Shown one piece after another: positions 1 to 8,386 of a stretch of DNA of 64,000 nt. The position numbers were made by a program, and so were the translations under genes. Within the stretch, counting starts at the first letter, position 1. Every line of letters starts with the position of its first letter. This stretch comes from an uncultured Collinsella sp. GTDB taxonomy: Bacteria > Actinomycetota > Coriobacteriia > Coriobacteriales > Coriobacteriaceae. The notes under the pieces are model-generated. The model made no database searches. It had not been told where the DNA came from and worked only from the letters and a program-made list of their open reading frames with translations. Location of the stretch: contig CABUHO010000001.1 in assembly GCA_902491395.1 (NCBI GenBank), forward strand, positions 62,001 through 126,000, given 5' to 3'.

Positions 1-60
1 TTTGAGCTTCATAGACACGAAGTGTCCATTACAACGGCTCTTAAAAGGAACAAGCGATAA
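1..60 (+). CDS. 3' end of an upstream gene, partial (RiPP cluster)
   Basis: Frame 1 is open from the left edge to a TAA at 58-60 and would encode 19 C-terminal residues ending in RNKR. The next gene starts 5 nt later on the same strand, so this is probably the end of the preceding gene of the same operon. In related clusters the gene near the TIGR04066-like protein is a radical SAM peptide maturase, but 19 residues are too few to identify it. The product is therefore left open. Confidence 0.5.
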   Translation, partial: FELHRHEVSITTALKRNKR

Positions 61-65
61 AAATC

Positions 66-1079
66 ATGAAGACAATTGGACTTATATCTTTCACGAGAGC
101 TGACTATCCTCTTCTAATTGGATTGCTAGGAATTGGCTACGATATCCGGGTATCAACGCCATGCGGCATTCTACCGGACGACGTAGATGTTGCCAACCTT
201 GTTAATTGCAAAGAAATTGGCATAAGAAATCGAATTAACTATGTAACGACAATCGATGAATCAGACCTGGTTGTCGTTTTATCGACGAAAGAAAGCGCCG
301 CAGGACTCATAGAATTTAGTAAACACGCTGAAACCTATGCTCATTCTGTAAATAAGAAGGTTGTCAGCCAACTCGCCACTGAACAAATCGAGTCTAGCAA
401 AAGCGACATGCAGGAATTAGCCCTGATACCAAAAATTGTTGTCGGGAATCTATATACACCCGCCGATTCAACAATTACGTTTAGTAGCATCGTTAGCGAG
501 ATGAGAAAGCACCATCCCAATCTATGCGCTTTGAGCTTCAATCCTTTAGATGAAATCTGGGGCTGCAACACCCTTAGTTTTGATGGTGGCCAATCCGCCG
601 TCATCAAAATGAATGAGCAAATCAACCTCATCATTGAGAATGATAAATCCGACCTAGCTCTATTGGAAATGCCCAATGTACTTATGAAATACGACGACCA
701 CATTTTCGGTGATTACGGATTAGGATCGATTGCTGCATGTCGAGCTTTCTGCCCTGACTTGGCCATTATCAATATCCCATACACGATAGCCGACTACGAC
801 ATAATGCTTGGGCTCATGCCCGTAATTGAAACGCTTACGCAAGCAGAGAAAGTTCAATTTGAAATTACAAACGAAGTACTTGACGCCACGGAAGGGTTGG
901 AGACGCATAGATTTCAAATAAGCTATTCATCTAGCGATAAAGCTATTCAAGCAGCAAGAGAACTTCGACTAAGAGGAATGCCCTGTTTCTCAGCCAGCTT
1001 AGATCCAGAAGAATCATTACTATGCTGCAAAACAATCGAGAACGAGTTGTTTGATTTCGATATTGGGGTGCTGAAATGA
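66..1079 (+). CDS. TIGR04066-like peptide maturation system protein
   Basis: A 337-residue soluble protein with no signal peptide or membrane segment. From memory its sequence resembles the TIGR04066 family, found beside radical SAM maturases and Cys-rich bacteriocin-like precursors in Clostridia; the biochemical role of that family is not established. Cysteines are scattered, and a CC pair lies near residues 318-319. The stop codon overlaps the start of the next gene (ATGA, 1076-1079), which indicates translational coupling to the acyl-carrier-related gene. A weak AAGGA lies about 14 nt before the ATG. Base composition is far more AT-rich than the genes from 3.9 kb onward, suggesting acquisition. 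Family assignment is from recall, not a search. Confidence 0.65.
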   Translation: MKTIGLISFTRADYPLLIGLLGIGYDIRVSTPCGILPDDVDVANLVNCKEIGIRNRINYVTTIDESDLVVVLSTKESAAGLIEFSKHAETYAHSVNKKVVSQLATEQIESSKSDMQELALIPKIVVGNLYTPADSTITFSSIVSEMRKHHPNLCALSFNPLDEIWGCNTLSFDGGQSAVIKMNEQINLIIENDKSDLALLEMPNVLMKYDDHIFGDYGLGSIAACRAFCPDLAIINIPYTIADYDIMLGLMPVIETLTQAEKVQFEITNEVLDATEGLETHRFQISYSSSDKAIQAARELRLRGMPCFSASLDPEESLLCCKTIENELFDFDIGVLK

Positions 1080-1390
1080 CAGCATATTGTAAAGATGAAA
1101 CCATCTATGCAGAAATCGAAAAAGCGATAAGCAATATTAGAGATTTGGATTTGACTCAATTTGACCAAAATCTAAGAAATCAGCAATTGACCGACCCGCC
1201 ATTCAACTTGTCCTCATCAGATTTAGTTCGACTGCTAATTTATCTTGAAAGCAGGTTTTCTGTTTACGTTGAGTACTCGTCGATTGAAAACCTAGGGTTC
1301 AACAGTGTTGAGGAGGTGAAGAAGGTAATAGAACAGTCAGAAACAATCGAACAATGGGAGGCAAATCATGAGAAGTATTCGTCCATTTAA
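1076..1390 (+). CDS. Acyl-carrier-related protein of the peptide maturation system
   Basis: A 104-residue acidic, helical protein whose middle part (LVRLLIYLESRFSVYVEY, about residues 50-66) resembles helix II of acyl carrier proteins. The usual DSL phosphopantetheine serine motif is not obvious; the nearest serines are in SSSD around residue 47. It fits the acyl-carrier-related proteins that accompany TIGR04066-type genes, where a carrier-like rather than lipid-synthesis role is assumed. It overlaps the preceding gene by 4 nt and the small Cys-rich gene by 23 nt, so all three are probably translated as a coupled unit. Whether it is pantetheinylated cannot be told from sequence. Confidence 0.6.
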   Translation: MTAYCKDETIYAEIEKAISNIRDLDLTQFDQNLRNQQLTDPPFNLSSSDLVRLLIYLESRFSVYVEYSSIENLGFNSVEEVKKVIEQSETIEQWEANHEKYSSI

Positions 1391-1547
1391 CATGCATGCA
1401 GTAAATAGCGCCATTCATTTTATTAGAAATTGCCCATGCGGTTATTGCAGCTGCATGTACTGCAACATACTGCGCAATTCTCCGCACGAAGCAGAAGTCG
1501 GTTCCAATTCGATCGAGGCGATGACGCGTGGTGGCTACTGGTCCTAA
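1368..1547 (+). CDS. Cys-rich RiPP precursor peptide candidate (59 aa)
   Basis: A short ORF starting ATG at 1368, with GGGAGG (1355-1360) 7 nt upstream as a good ribosome binding site, and ending TAA at 1545-1547. It encodes 59 residues: an N-terminal leader-like stretch starting MRSIRPFNMH, then the cluster CPCGYCSCMYC at residues 22-32 with five cysteines in 11 residues, then a polar tail ending GGYWS. It sits inside an operon of peptide-maturation genes, overlaps its upstream neighbour by 23 nt and its downstream neighbour by 20 nt, and an exporter lies just beyond. Size, Cys cluster and context fit the substrate of a radical SAM or thioether-forming maturase. The leader/core boundary cannot be set from one sequence. 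Confidence 0.72.
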   Translation: MRSIRPFNMHAVNSAIHFIRNCPCGYCSCMYCNILRNSPHEAEVGSNSIEAMTRGGYWS

Positions 1548-2067
1548 ATCGAGCAAGACGGCTACAAACGAATATCGAATCTCAATTGAGGGTAACCCTT
1601 ATCCGCATGATCTAGTTCTCATCAACCCAGCTGGAGACAACCTCAATATCAAAAGACATGGGTTCACGGGTCCACTAGGACAGCTATTGAGTCTAAAATA
1701 TACCGTTTATGACGATGCAAATGAAAAACTCTTTACTGTCGTCGACGGTGGTTTTAGTAACATGCCCAGGGTTGCGCTCATCATCGAACACAAGGAAGTT
1801 GCGGTGTTCGATTATGGCCTAAACAGACTTGAGATGAAGTGCATAACGAACATACCGAATTACACAATAAAAGGTAACTTCCTATTTGGAGATTACGATA
1901 TATTCAGCCAACGGGAAGTGAAGCTATCTTCAGTTATCGTCCTTCAATGTGATAAACGATCGTGCTTTAGCATACAGGTTTTGGATAAAGCCGAATTAGC
2001 CGCCGCAATTGGAATACCCACAGCCATTGCCCTTCTGAGGGCTCGGATTGAAGAGCATCTCGAATAA
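1528..2067 (+). CDS. LURP-one-like protein in the RiPP cluster
   Basis: A 179-residue protein, beta-rich by eye, without signal peptide. The order of motifs suits the LURP-one-related (tubby-like) fold: YTVYDDANEKLFTV (about 57-70), then YTIKGNFLFGDYDIF (about 110-124), then a C-terminal hydrophobic helix around residues 158-170. This family's molecular function in bacteria is unclear. Two GTG codons (1528 and 1531) could start it. Both lie within the last codons of the Cys-rich peptide gene, so expression is probably coupled to it. A role in peptide maturation or self-protection is only a guess from position. The fold call is tentative. Confidence 0.5.
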   Translation: MVATGPKSSKTATNEYRISIEGNPYPHDLVLINPAGDNLNIKRHGFTGPLGQLLSLKYTVYDDANEKLFTVVDGGFSNMPRVALIIEHKEVAVFDYGLNRLEMKCITNIPNYTIKGNFLFGDYDIFSQREVKLSSVIVLQCDKRSCFSIQVLDKAELAAAIGIPTAIALLRARIEEHLE

Positions 2068-2101
2068 ATCGCAAAAAGCAGTTCGTAGCAACGTTCAGGA
2101 G

Positions 2102-3706
2102 CTAGATAGTTTTTTCTGGCTCCTGAAACTGTATTACATAGTCCGCAAATTGTTCGAAACCATGTCCATGATCCGCAATGATGACGATTCGCTCTTTCAT
2201 CTCCTGTGCAACAACCACCTTCAAAAAGGATATCGAAGCATTATCTAAATTGTTGCAAGGCTCATCCAAAATAACAATAGAATAACTGCTCAGAAAGGCC
2301 CTACAAAGTAATAGAGAAGCCAGTTCTCCGCCAGACAAATTGTGTCCCCTAGCTCCAATGATGGGATTTGATTCAAATAATTTATCGAGGCTAAAACCCC
2401 TCAAAAGATAGATGAGTTTTTCAGAGTCAATATCTACAAGACCATAGTAAAGAGCCTTCCTGAAAGTTCCCCCCATTATCAAATGTCTTTGCGGCATAGT
2501 TGCGCAGGGTAGCTGGATTAAAGTCGAACCATCGAAAATGACAGTAGACTCATTAACACACAGTCTGCCAGCAACTGGAGACAATAATCCATTCAATACT
2601 TCCAGAAATGAAGATTTACCACATGCATTAGGGCCGCTTACTAAAACCAGACAAGGTGCCTGTATCGTGCAATCTGGAATTGTTATCCTCTCATTAGTTT
2701 CGTTCGACGAAAACGAGAGACTGATTCCTTTCCAACTAATTCGATCAGCGTGATCGAAGCATATCAAATTAGGTTTTTCAGCTTCCAAAAGACGACGTAA
2801 TTCCAAGACACGGTGCAACGATCTAAACGACGGCTGAAGCTGAGCCCAACAATTCAGAACAAGAGGAAAAGGAGAATAGCATAGAAGTACAAGTTGATAA
2901 CTCTGCACTGCAATCCCGACCGTCAGCCCGCGCTTTAACACAAGGAAAATAAGCAGCAGAACTGAAAGCAAGCCAGTAATGATGTTGCCAGCGTCAACTA
3001 TTTCAGTTGCCAATCTCGCAAAGACACTCTCCTCAACTCGAGAGTTCCTGCAGGCTTTAAGCATCTTTTTATAGTGAAGTAATTCCAAGTTAATTGAACG
3101 AGAAATACGAATGTAAAGTCGACAATTTATTAGTTGGGCTAAATAAGCAGAACCCCTCGCCTGGGCCTCCAATGCCTTTTCGCTCTTAGTCGATAGCTTA
3201 CTAAGAGCGAACGGATATAGAAGCGAAATAAACAATGCCGAAACACAAACAGGAATCAAAAGCAACATAGAGATATTAGATAGCGCCACAAACGATACCA
3301 AACCCGTCACTAGGCACGGAAGAAACGCAGTTGTAAATATTCCAATCATCGGCTGTAGGTTCCCGGCCTCTTCAATGCGCGATAACAGGTAGTCACTGTC
3401 TTTTGCTAAAACTAAGGGCCGCTCTAAAGCATGGCGGGCAAGCAATCTATAGAAGCAGTTAGCACCATCGGAAGCCAATTGCTCCGCATATTTTGATCTG
3501 AACAGATTTGTCACCAGCTCAACTGAGAGCAATACTAGCAGGCCTAACCCAATGTATAAAACGTTACGATAATTAGAACGAAGCAGGCCATAGTCTATTA
3601 TCAACGATTCAGCTTTAACAACAGACAGCTCCACCAGGGCAGATAAAATGCAGAGCGCCATCAACTTGATTACTGTCGTCTTATTTTGAATAAAAAGCTC
3701 TGGCAT
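2102..3706 (-). CDS. ABC exporter, fused membrane and ATPase domains (peptide export)
   Basis: A 534-residue half-transporter. The N-terminal half has about five to six membrane segments (between residues 12 and 290). The C-terminal half is an ATPase with Walker A GPNACGKSS (about 357-365), signature LSGGE (about 456-460), Walker B IVILDEP (about 475-481) and an H-loop histidine in IIADHGH. There is no N-terminal C39 protease domain, so any leader cleavage would need another enzyme. It converges on the RiPP operon, 34 nt from the LURP-like gene, and shares its AT-rich composition. It probably exports the mature peptide or gives immunity. As a half-transporter it should act as a dimer. Substrate is inferred from context only. 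Confidence 0.8.
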   Translation of the reverse strand: MPELFIQNKTTVIKLMALCILSALVELSVVKAESLIIDYGLLRSNYRNVLYIGLGLLVLLSVELVTNLFRSKYAEQLASDGANCFYRLLARHALERPLVLAKDSDYLLSRIEEAGNLQPMIGIFTTAFLPCLVTGLVSFVALSNISMLLLIPVCVSALFISLLYPFALSKLSTKSEKALEAQARGSAYLAQLINCRLYIRISRSINLELLHYKKMLKACRNSRVEESVFARLATEIVDAGNIITGLLSVLLLIFLVLKRGLTVGIAVQSYQLVLLCYSPFPLVLNCWAQLQPSFRSLHRVLELRRLLEAEKPNLICFDHADRISWKGISLSFSSNETNERITIPDCTIQAPCLVLVSGPNACGKSSFLEVLNGLLSPVAGRLCVNESTVIFDGSTLIQLPCATMPQRHLIMGGTFRKALYYGLVDIDSEKLIYLLRGFSLDKLFESNPIIGARGHNLSGGELASLLLCRAFLSSYSIVILDEPCNNLDNASISFLKVVVAQEMKERIVIIADHGHGFEQFADYVIQFQEPEKTI

Positions 3707-3914
3707 ATGTCCATCCCCTCAACTAATAATTATAGCTAGAAAGATGACATTTTTATTCTATAGCCTCAAGCAGCACGCTTTGCTGACGTCAAATCTTGTC
3801 ATTACAAACATGCACCTTAGCGCTTAAGACTCCAAAAATGGGGCGGCCGAGATGGCCGTCCCCTCCCCATTATCGATCTATCTGACAAAGGGACAGCCCC
3901 TTTGCCGCATTCGG
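3707..3914. other. Intergenic gap: ABC exporter promoter region and composition boundary
   Basis: About 208 nt without a gene. The part next to 3706 is AT-rich and should carry the exporter promoter. The part from about 3838 onward matches the G+C of the downstream chromosome and holds a terminator hairpin. The change in composition within this gap marks the right edge of the AT-rich RiPP island. No inverted repeat, integrase or tRNA was seen at the boundary. Confidence 0.5.
3840..3863 (-). terminator. Rho-independent terminator of the DUF1275 gene
   Basis: GGGG-CGGCC, loop GAGA, then TGGCCG-TCCCC makes a GC-rich hairpin. Read on the minus strand it is followed by a run of T (the A run at 3835-3838). 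It lies just downstream of the DUF1275 gene on the same strand. Confidence 0.65.
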
Positions 3915-4631
3915 TTACTTTCGACAGTCCTCTTTCCAAGCCTCGGCCGCAACCTTCCAGCGTAAGCGCAAGTCGCGTTCACGGTCGATGAACATGATGG
4001 CAAACGCGACAAACAGCAGCAAGCTCGCCACGACGATGGCGTGCAGGCCCATGCGCTCAATACACCAGTTGCCCAACACAGCGCCAAACACAAAGGTAAA
4101 GATCACGCCAAAGTACAGCAGGCCGTTTTCCAAAAAGCCGCGCCTGTGGGTGATGATGTAATCGTCCACGTTTTGCAGCGCGTTGCGCAAATTGCCGATG
4201 CACATGGTCGTAGCGATGCCGTGACCGTGGATCTTGCGGAAGCTCTCGACCTGCATGCCGCAGGCAAACGAGGTGAGGCAGTTGGCGAGCAGGTTGAAAT
4301 TGCCGCCCGGGATAAAGCTCACGCCCAGCAAGATGACGGCTTCAAAGAACACCGTCACCTGACGCCAGTGGATCACGCTGCCAAACCGCTCGTGTACCAG
4401 ATCGGCAAGCATAATACCCACGGCAAACGACACCACAGGGAAGAAGTAGCGCCCCGCAAGTGCCCAGTTGCCCTCCGAGATGCTCACGCCCACCAGCAAG
4501 ATGTTGCCCGTCTGCGCGTTGGCGAAAACATGGTCGCGCCCAATGTACGAATACACGTCCATAAAGCCACCGGCGAGCGCCAAGATGATGCCCAGCTCAA
4601 TAGACTCCGATATCTGTTTAGCACGCTGCAT
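3915..4631 (-). CDS. DUF1275 (YoaK-like) membrane protein
   Basis: A 238-residue protein with six or so hydrophobic segments. The N-terminal part contains GGFMDVYSYIGRDHVFANAQTGN (about 18-40) in which the (A)QTGN motif is typical of DUF1275/YoaK membrane proteins, a family of unknown transport role. I start it at the ATG at 4631, 10 nt after AAGGAGG. A longer reading frame upstream to 4865 has no membrane logic and overlaps the region upstream of the divergent ygiQ-like gene. It is monocistronic with its own terminator. Confidence 0.85.
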   Translation of the reverse strand: MQRAKQISESIELGIILALAGGFMDVYSYIGRDHVFANAQTGNILLVGVSISEGNWALAGRYFFPVVSFAVGIMLADLVHERFGSVIHWRQVTVFFEAVILLGVSFIPGGNFNLLANCLTSFACGMQVESFRKIHGHGIATTMCIGNLRNALQNVDDYIITHRRGFLENGLLYFGVIFTFVFGAVLGNWCIERMGLHAIVVASLLLFVAFAIMFIDRERDLRLRWKVAAEAWKEDCRK

Positions 4632-4813
4632 CGTCGTGCATCCTCCTTGTTGACGACTCTCTCGTGCGTTGGCGGAAACATAACCGCCGTTCATACTGTA
4701 ACCCATTGACAACATGGCGTGCGCGCGAGACGGGTTCTCCAACGCGCAGATACACAGTCTGGAAACAAACGGCACCCGCATCGACACGCCGATCCGCCAG
4801 CCCATGTACTCCA

Positions 4814-4846
4814 CCAGTCTTTTTAGCCCCGTCCCAAAAAGACTGG
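4814..4846. repeat. 11-bp perfect inverted repeat upstream of the YgiQ-like gene
   Basis: CCAGTCTTTTT (4814-4824) and AAAAAGACTGG (4836-4846) are exact complements around an 11-nt loop, ending 38 nt before the GTG at 4885. It could be an operator, a leader hairpin or a terminator-like intergenic repeat. The sequence alone does not decide. Confidence 0.5.
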
Positions 4847-4884
4847 TTACAATTACATGCAGCATACAAACACCGGGAGGGATC

Positions 4885-7026
4885 GTGGCAAAAAAGCCTC
4901 AGCACGCTCAGAACAACCAGCGCAGTCAGCAGGGCAAACAGGGCCAGCAGCAAAAGCGCGGCGGCAAAGCCCAGGGCGGCCACGCCGCTCATACCCCGAC
5001 AGCGCCCGCCCGTCCCTGGCGCCCGGGCCGCGATAAGTTCCTCCCCGTCAGCCGCGCCGACATGGATGCGCGCGGCTGGGACCAGTGCGACTTCGTCTAT
5101 ATCTGCGGTGATGCCTACGTGGACCATCCGAGCTTTGGCATGGCTATCATCAGCCGCGTACTCGACGCGCACGGCTACAAAGTGGGCATCATCTGCCAGC
5201 CCGACTGGACCGACCCCGCCAGCATCACTGTGCTCGGCGAGCCGCGCCTGGGGTTTCTCGTCAGCGCCGGCAACATGGACTCCATGGTCAACCACTATTC
5301 GGTAACCAAGCACCGCCGCCACACCGACGCCTATACCCCCGGCGGCGAGGAAGGTCACCGCCCCAACCGTGCCGTCACGGTCTACGGCAATCTCATCCGT
5401 CAGACGTTTAAGGACGCTCCCATCATTATCGGCGGCATCGAGGCAAGCCTGCGCCGCCTGGCCCACTACGACTACTGGCAGGACAAGCTCAAGCGCTCGG
5501 TGCTGCTCGACTCGGGCGCCGACATCCTCATCTACGGCATGGGCGAGCACGCAATCGTCGAGATCGCCGACGCGCTCGACGCGGGGCTGCCCGTCGATCA
5601 GATCACCTATATCAACGGCACCGTTTACCGCACGGGTTCGCTCGACGAGGTCTACGACTACGACTTGCTGCCCAGCTGGGACGACCTTGCCGCCGACAAG
5701 CTCAATTACGCGCGCAGCTTTAACGTACAGCAGCAGAATATGGACCCCATCACCGGACATCGCCTGGTAGAGCCCTACCCCAACAGCGTCTATGTGGTGC
5801 AGAACCCGCCGTCGGCGACGCTCACCACCGACGAGATGGACGAGGTCGCCGAGCTCCCCTACGCACGCGATTGGCATCCCGACTACGACGCGGCGGGCGG
5901 CGTGCCGGCCTTTGCCGAGATCAAGTTTTCCATCAGCTCCAACCGCGGCTGCTTTGGCGAGTGCTCGTTTTGTGCCCTCACCTTCCACCAGGGCCGCGTG
6001 CTGCAGATGCGCAGCCACGATTCGATCATGCGCGAGGCCGAGCTGCTCACGCGCGATCCCGAGTTTAAGGGCTACATCAACGACGTGGGCGGACCGACGG
6101 CCAACTTTAGCCGCCCGGCCTGCGACAAGCAGCTCAAACACGGCGTGTGCAAGAACAAGCGCTGCCTGTGGCCGAGCTTGTGCAAGAACATGGTGGTCGA
6201 CGAGAGCGGCTACACGCAGCTGTTGCGCGACCTGCGCCAGCTGCCGGGCGTCAAGAAGGTCTTTGTCCGCAGCGGCATCCGTTTTGACTACACCATGGCC
6301 GATGCCTCGGACGAGTTTTTGCGCGAGCTGCTGGAACACCATGTCTCGGGCCAGCTACGCGTGGCACCCGAGCACGTGAGCGATGCGGTGCTGTCCGTGA
6401 TGGGCAAACCGAGCCGCGCCGTCTACGACGCGTTCTGCCGTAAATTTGAACGCCTGAACCGCGAATACGGACTCAAGCAGTACGTGGTGCCGTACCTGAT
6501 CTCGAGCCATCCCGGCTCGACCATGAAGGAAGCCGTGGACCTTGCCGAAGCCGTGCGCGACATGGGCTATATGCCCGAACAGGTGCAGGACTTCTACCCC
6601 ACGCCGTCCACCATGTCGACGTGCATGTACTACACCGGCGTGGACCCACGCACCATGCAGCCGATCTACGTGGCCCGCGACCCGCACGAGAAGGCCATGC
6701 AGCGTGCGCTCATCCAGTATCGCAAGCCCGAGAACTACAAGCTGGTACGCGAGGCGCTGGAAAAGGCTGGCCGTCGCGACCTGATCGGCTACACCAAGCA
6801 TTGCCTGATCCGTCCCGTGCCGCCGCGCCCGGGCGAGACGTCTACCGGCGGCGGGCATGGCACCGGCAAGAAGGGCGGCAAGGCCCACGGCGGCTCTGGC
6901 GGCGCTGGCAAGGGGCCCAAGGGCAGCAAGGGGCACAGCGGCATGTCGCGCGCGCAAAACACTGCCGGGCGCAACCGTGCAGCTCAGGGGCGTCAGGGTG
7001 CCAACGGAGGCGGTCGCCGCAACTAG
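4885..7026 (+). CDS. YgiQ family radical SAM protein
   Basis: A 713-residue protein. The middle carries the radical SAM cluster motif in RGCFGECSFCALTFHQGR (CxxxCxxC) at about residues 354-371, preceded by the long N-terminal domain typical of YgiQ proteins (start of homology near FLPVSRADMDARGWDQCD). A second set of cysteines (CDKQLKHGVCKNKRCLWPSLC) follows, also characteristic. The last 65 or so residues are a low-complexity Gly/Lys-rich tail, and the first 40 are Gln/Lys-rich; both are likely RNA-binding or disordered. GTG at 4885 with GGGAGG upstream is preferred over the ATG at 4714, whose extra 57 residues are unlike the family. The family's reaction is unknown. Confidence 0.9.
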   Translation: MAKKPQHAQNNQRSQQGKQGQQQKRGGKAQGGHAAHTPTAPARPWRPGRDKFLPVSRADMDARGWDQCDFVYICGDAYVDHPSFGMAIISRVLDAHGYKVGIICQPDWTDPASITVLGEPRLGFLVSAGNMDSMVNHYSVTKHRRHTDAYTPGGEEGHRPNRAVTVYGNLIRQTFKDAPIIIGGIEASLRRLAHYDYWQDKLKRSVLLDSGADILIYGMGEHAIVEIADALDAGLPVDQITYINGTVYRTGSLDEVYDYDLLPSWDDLAADKLNYARSFNVQQQNMDPITGHRLVEPYPNSVYVVQNPPSATLTTDEMDEVAELPYARDWHPDYDAAGGVPAFAEIKFSISSNRGCFGECSFCALTFHQGRVLQMRSHDSIMREAELLTRDPEFKGYINDVGGPTANFSRPACDKQLKHGVCKNKRCLWPSLCKNMVVDESGYTQLLRDLRQLPGVKKVFVRSGIRFDYTMADASDEFLRELLEHHVSGQLRVAPEHVSDAVLSVMGKPSRAVYDAFCRKFERLNREYGLKQYVVPYLISSHPGSTMKEAVDLAEAVRDMGYMPEQVQDFYPTPSTMSTCMYYTGVDPRTMQPIYVARDPHEKAMQRALIQYRKPENYKLVREALEKAGRRDLIGYTKHCLIRPVPPRPGETSTGGGHGTGKKGGKAHGGSGGAGKGPKGSKGHSGMSRAQNTAGRNRAAQGRQGANGGGRRN

Positions 7027-7934
7027 GGCAGCGGTGCTGTCGCTATGCCCGTCTCGCATGCGTGGCGCAGTGAGCGCATCGTCTCCACGAGGATGATGCC
7101 GGCTATGGTGACCGTGATTACCACGTCGAGCGGTGTGTTCACAAACCACAACAGACCCATCAGGTACGACCCGGCATTAAAGGCAAAGTGCAGCATAATC
7201 GTATAGCGAAGCTTTCCGGTGGTCACGAGCACCCAACCAAAAATGATGCCCGCGGCACCCGCATAGCAGCCCTGCACCCAGTTCATGTGCATAAAGCCAA
7301 AGATGGCCGCCTGCAGCACGATTGCCGCGGCGATACCCCGCGCGCTCGGGGCCGCCCAGGGTACCATGGCGCCGTCCTGCGCGCTCGCACGACGCCGCCG
7401 CTTCCAAAGTGGGCGACATTGGGGGTTAAACGCCCGGAGTGAAAACTCAAAGATGATGCCGCGTACCAGGAGCTCTTCACAAAACGGCGCACCGAGCACC
7501 GTGGTCAGGACGGCAAGAAGGTTGGTATCGCCCATGCCTGTTTCCTCGACGAGCTCGCTATAGTCTGCCGCAACCTCGGGCAGCAGCGACAGCACGCCGT
7601 CGCATAGGTAGCTAATAACTACCTGCATGGATAGGCCAATCACGACAACGCATGCGATGCGCTTCCATGCAGCATTTGCTCCCCCGCCGAGCGGGCGCTC
7701 ACCTTGCCGGCGCGCCATGAAGGAGCGGGGCCACAGATAGCGCCACCACAGCAGCGCCATCAAAAACGACGCCGTCTGAGCGGCAGCCTGGAACCATTGG
7801 ATATCGAGGTTGTCGATCGGATAGCCCGTCAGCACCGACACGGCATCGAGAACAGAAAACAGAACCACGCTCAGGGCAATATCTGCCGCGACAACGCCAA
7901 AACAGGCAAGCGCCCACGCTATCGCATTGAGCAT
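7023..7934 (-). CDS. CPBP family intramembrane metalloprotease
   Basis: A 303-residue membrane protein with about seven hydrophobic segments. The three CPBP (Abi/CAAX-like) motifs are present: CEELLVRG (EExxxR), FGFMHMNW (FxxxH) and HFAFNAGS (HxxxN). Bacterial members are linked to bacteriocin immunity or membrane protein processing, but the substrate here is unknown. The ATG at 7934 follows GAGGAGG by 5 nt. Its stop codon shares bases with the stop of the convergent YgiQ-like gene (CTAG at 7023-7026), so the two genes end on each other with no room for a separate terminator. Confidence 0.88.
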   Translation of the reverse strand: MLNAIAWALACFGVVAADIALSVVLFSVLDAVSVLTGYPIDNLDIQWFQAAAQTASFLMALLWWRYLWPRSFMARRQGERPLGGGANAAWKRIACVVVIGLSMQVVISYLCDGVLSLLPEVAADYSELVEETGMGDTNLLAVLTTVLGAPFCEELLVRGIIFEFSLRAFNPQCRPLWKRRRRASAQDGAMVPWAAPSARGIAAAIVLQAAIFGFMHMNWVQGCYAGAAGIIFGWVLVTTGKLRYTIMLHFAFNAGSYLMGLLWFVNTPLDVVITVTIAGIILVETMRSLRHACETGIATAPLP

Positions 7935-7968
7935 GCCAACCTCCTCAAAACCCGGCACTTGGGGACAA

Positions 7969-8172
7969 TCATTGTTGATGAGAATCGGGCGCAGTGCCAA
8001 AAGCCCCGCTCGGCGAGATGTCGAACGGAAAGGTGCCGCAGCGATTGAACGCGGCGATAAACATGCGGATGGCGTTGGACGGCGTGGTGCCCACGAGCTG
8101 GGTCGCCGCCGCGAAGGCCGCCTTTTCCTCGGGCAAGACCTTCGCGACAACCGGGGTCATGTGTTCTGCCAT
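7969..8172 (-). CDS. RelB/DinJ-like antitoxin, no adjacent toxin
   Basis: A 67-residue protein. The segment VVAKVLPEEKAAFAAATQLV followed by TTPSNAIRMFIAAFN matches the ribbon-helix-helix RelB/DinJ pattern (strand, helix, TPS-AIRMF helix), followed by PFDI as in DinJ. It starts at the ATG at 8172 with AGGAAG just upstream; the longer frame to 8247 is not needed. RelB/DinJ genes normally sit directly before a RelE/YafQ toxin, but here the next gene (34 nt on) is the CPBP protease. It may be a decayed pair, an orphan regulator, or an antitoxin to a distant toxin. Confidence 0.75.
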   Translation of the reverse strand: MAEHMTPVVAKVLPEEKAAFAAATQLVGTTPSNAIRMFIAAFNRCGTFPFDISPSGAFGTAPDSHQQ

Positions 8173-8386
8173 GACGCTTCCTTTTTGAAACGACGGTGGT
8201 GCGGATAGATGCGGGCCACGCGGCTGGGCGACGGGCTGTGAAGGCAACCCGATTGGCCAGCATCCGGAGTTTGTTTCTACGGCGTTGGTATTACTTGGTA
8301 TTCCTAAGTATTACCCCGCAGATAGAATACCACACCCGCCCCATGGGGACGGAGAAAAACGGATTATTTTGTTACTGAGTAAGTAT

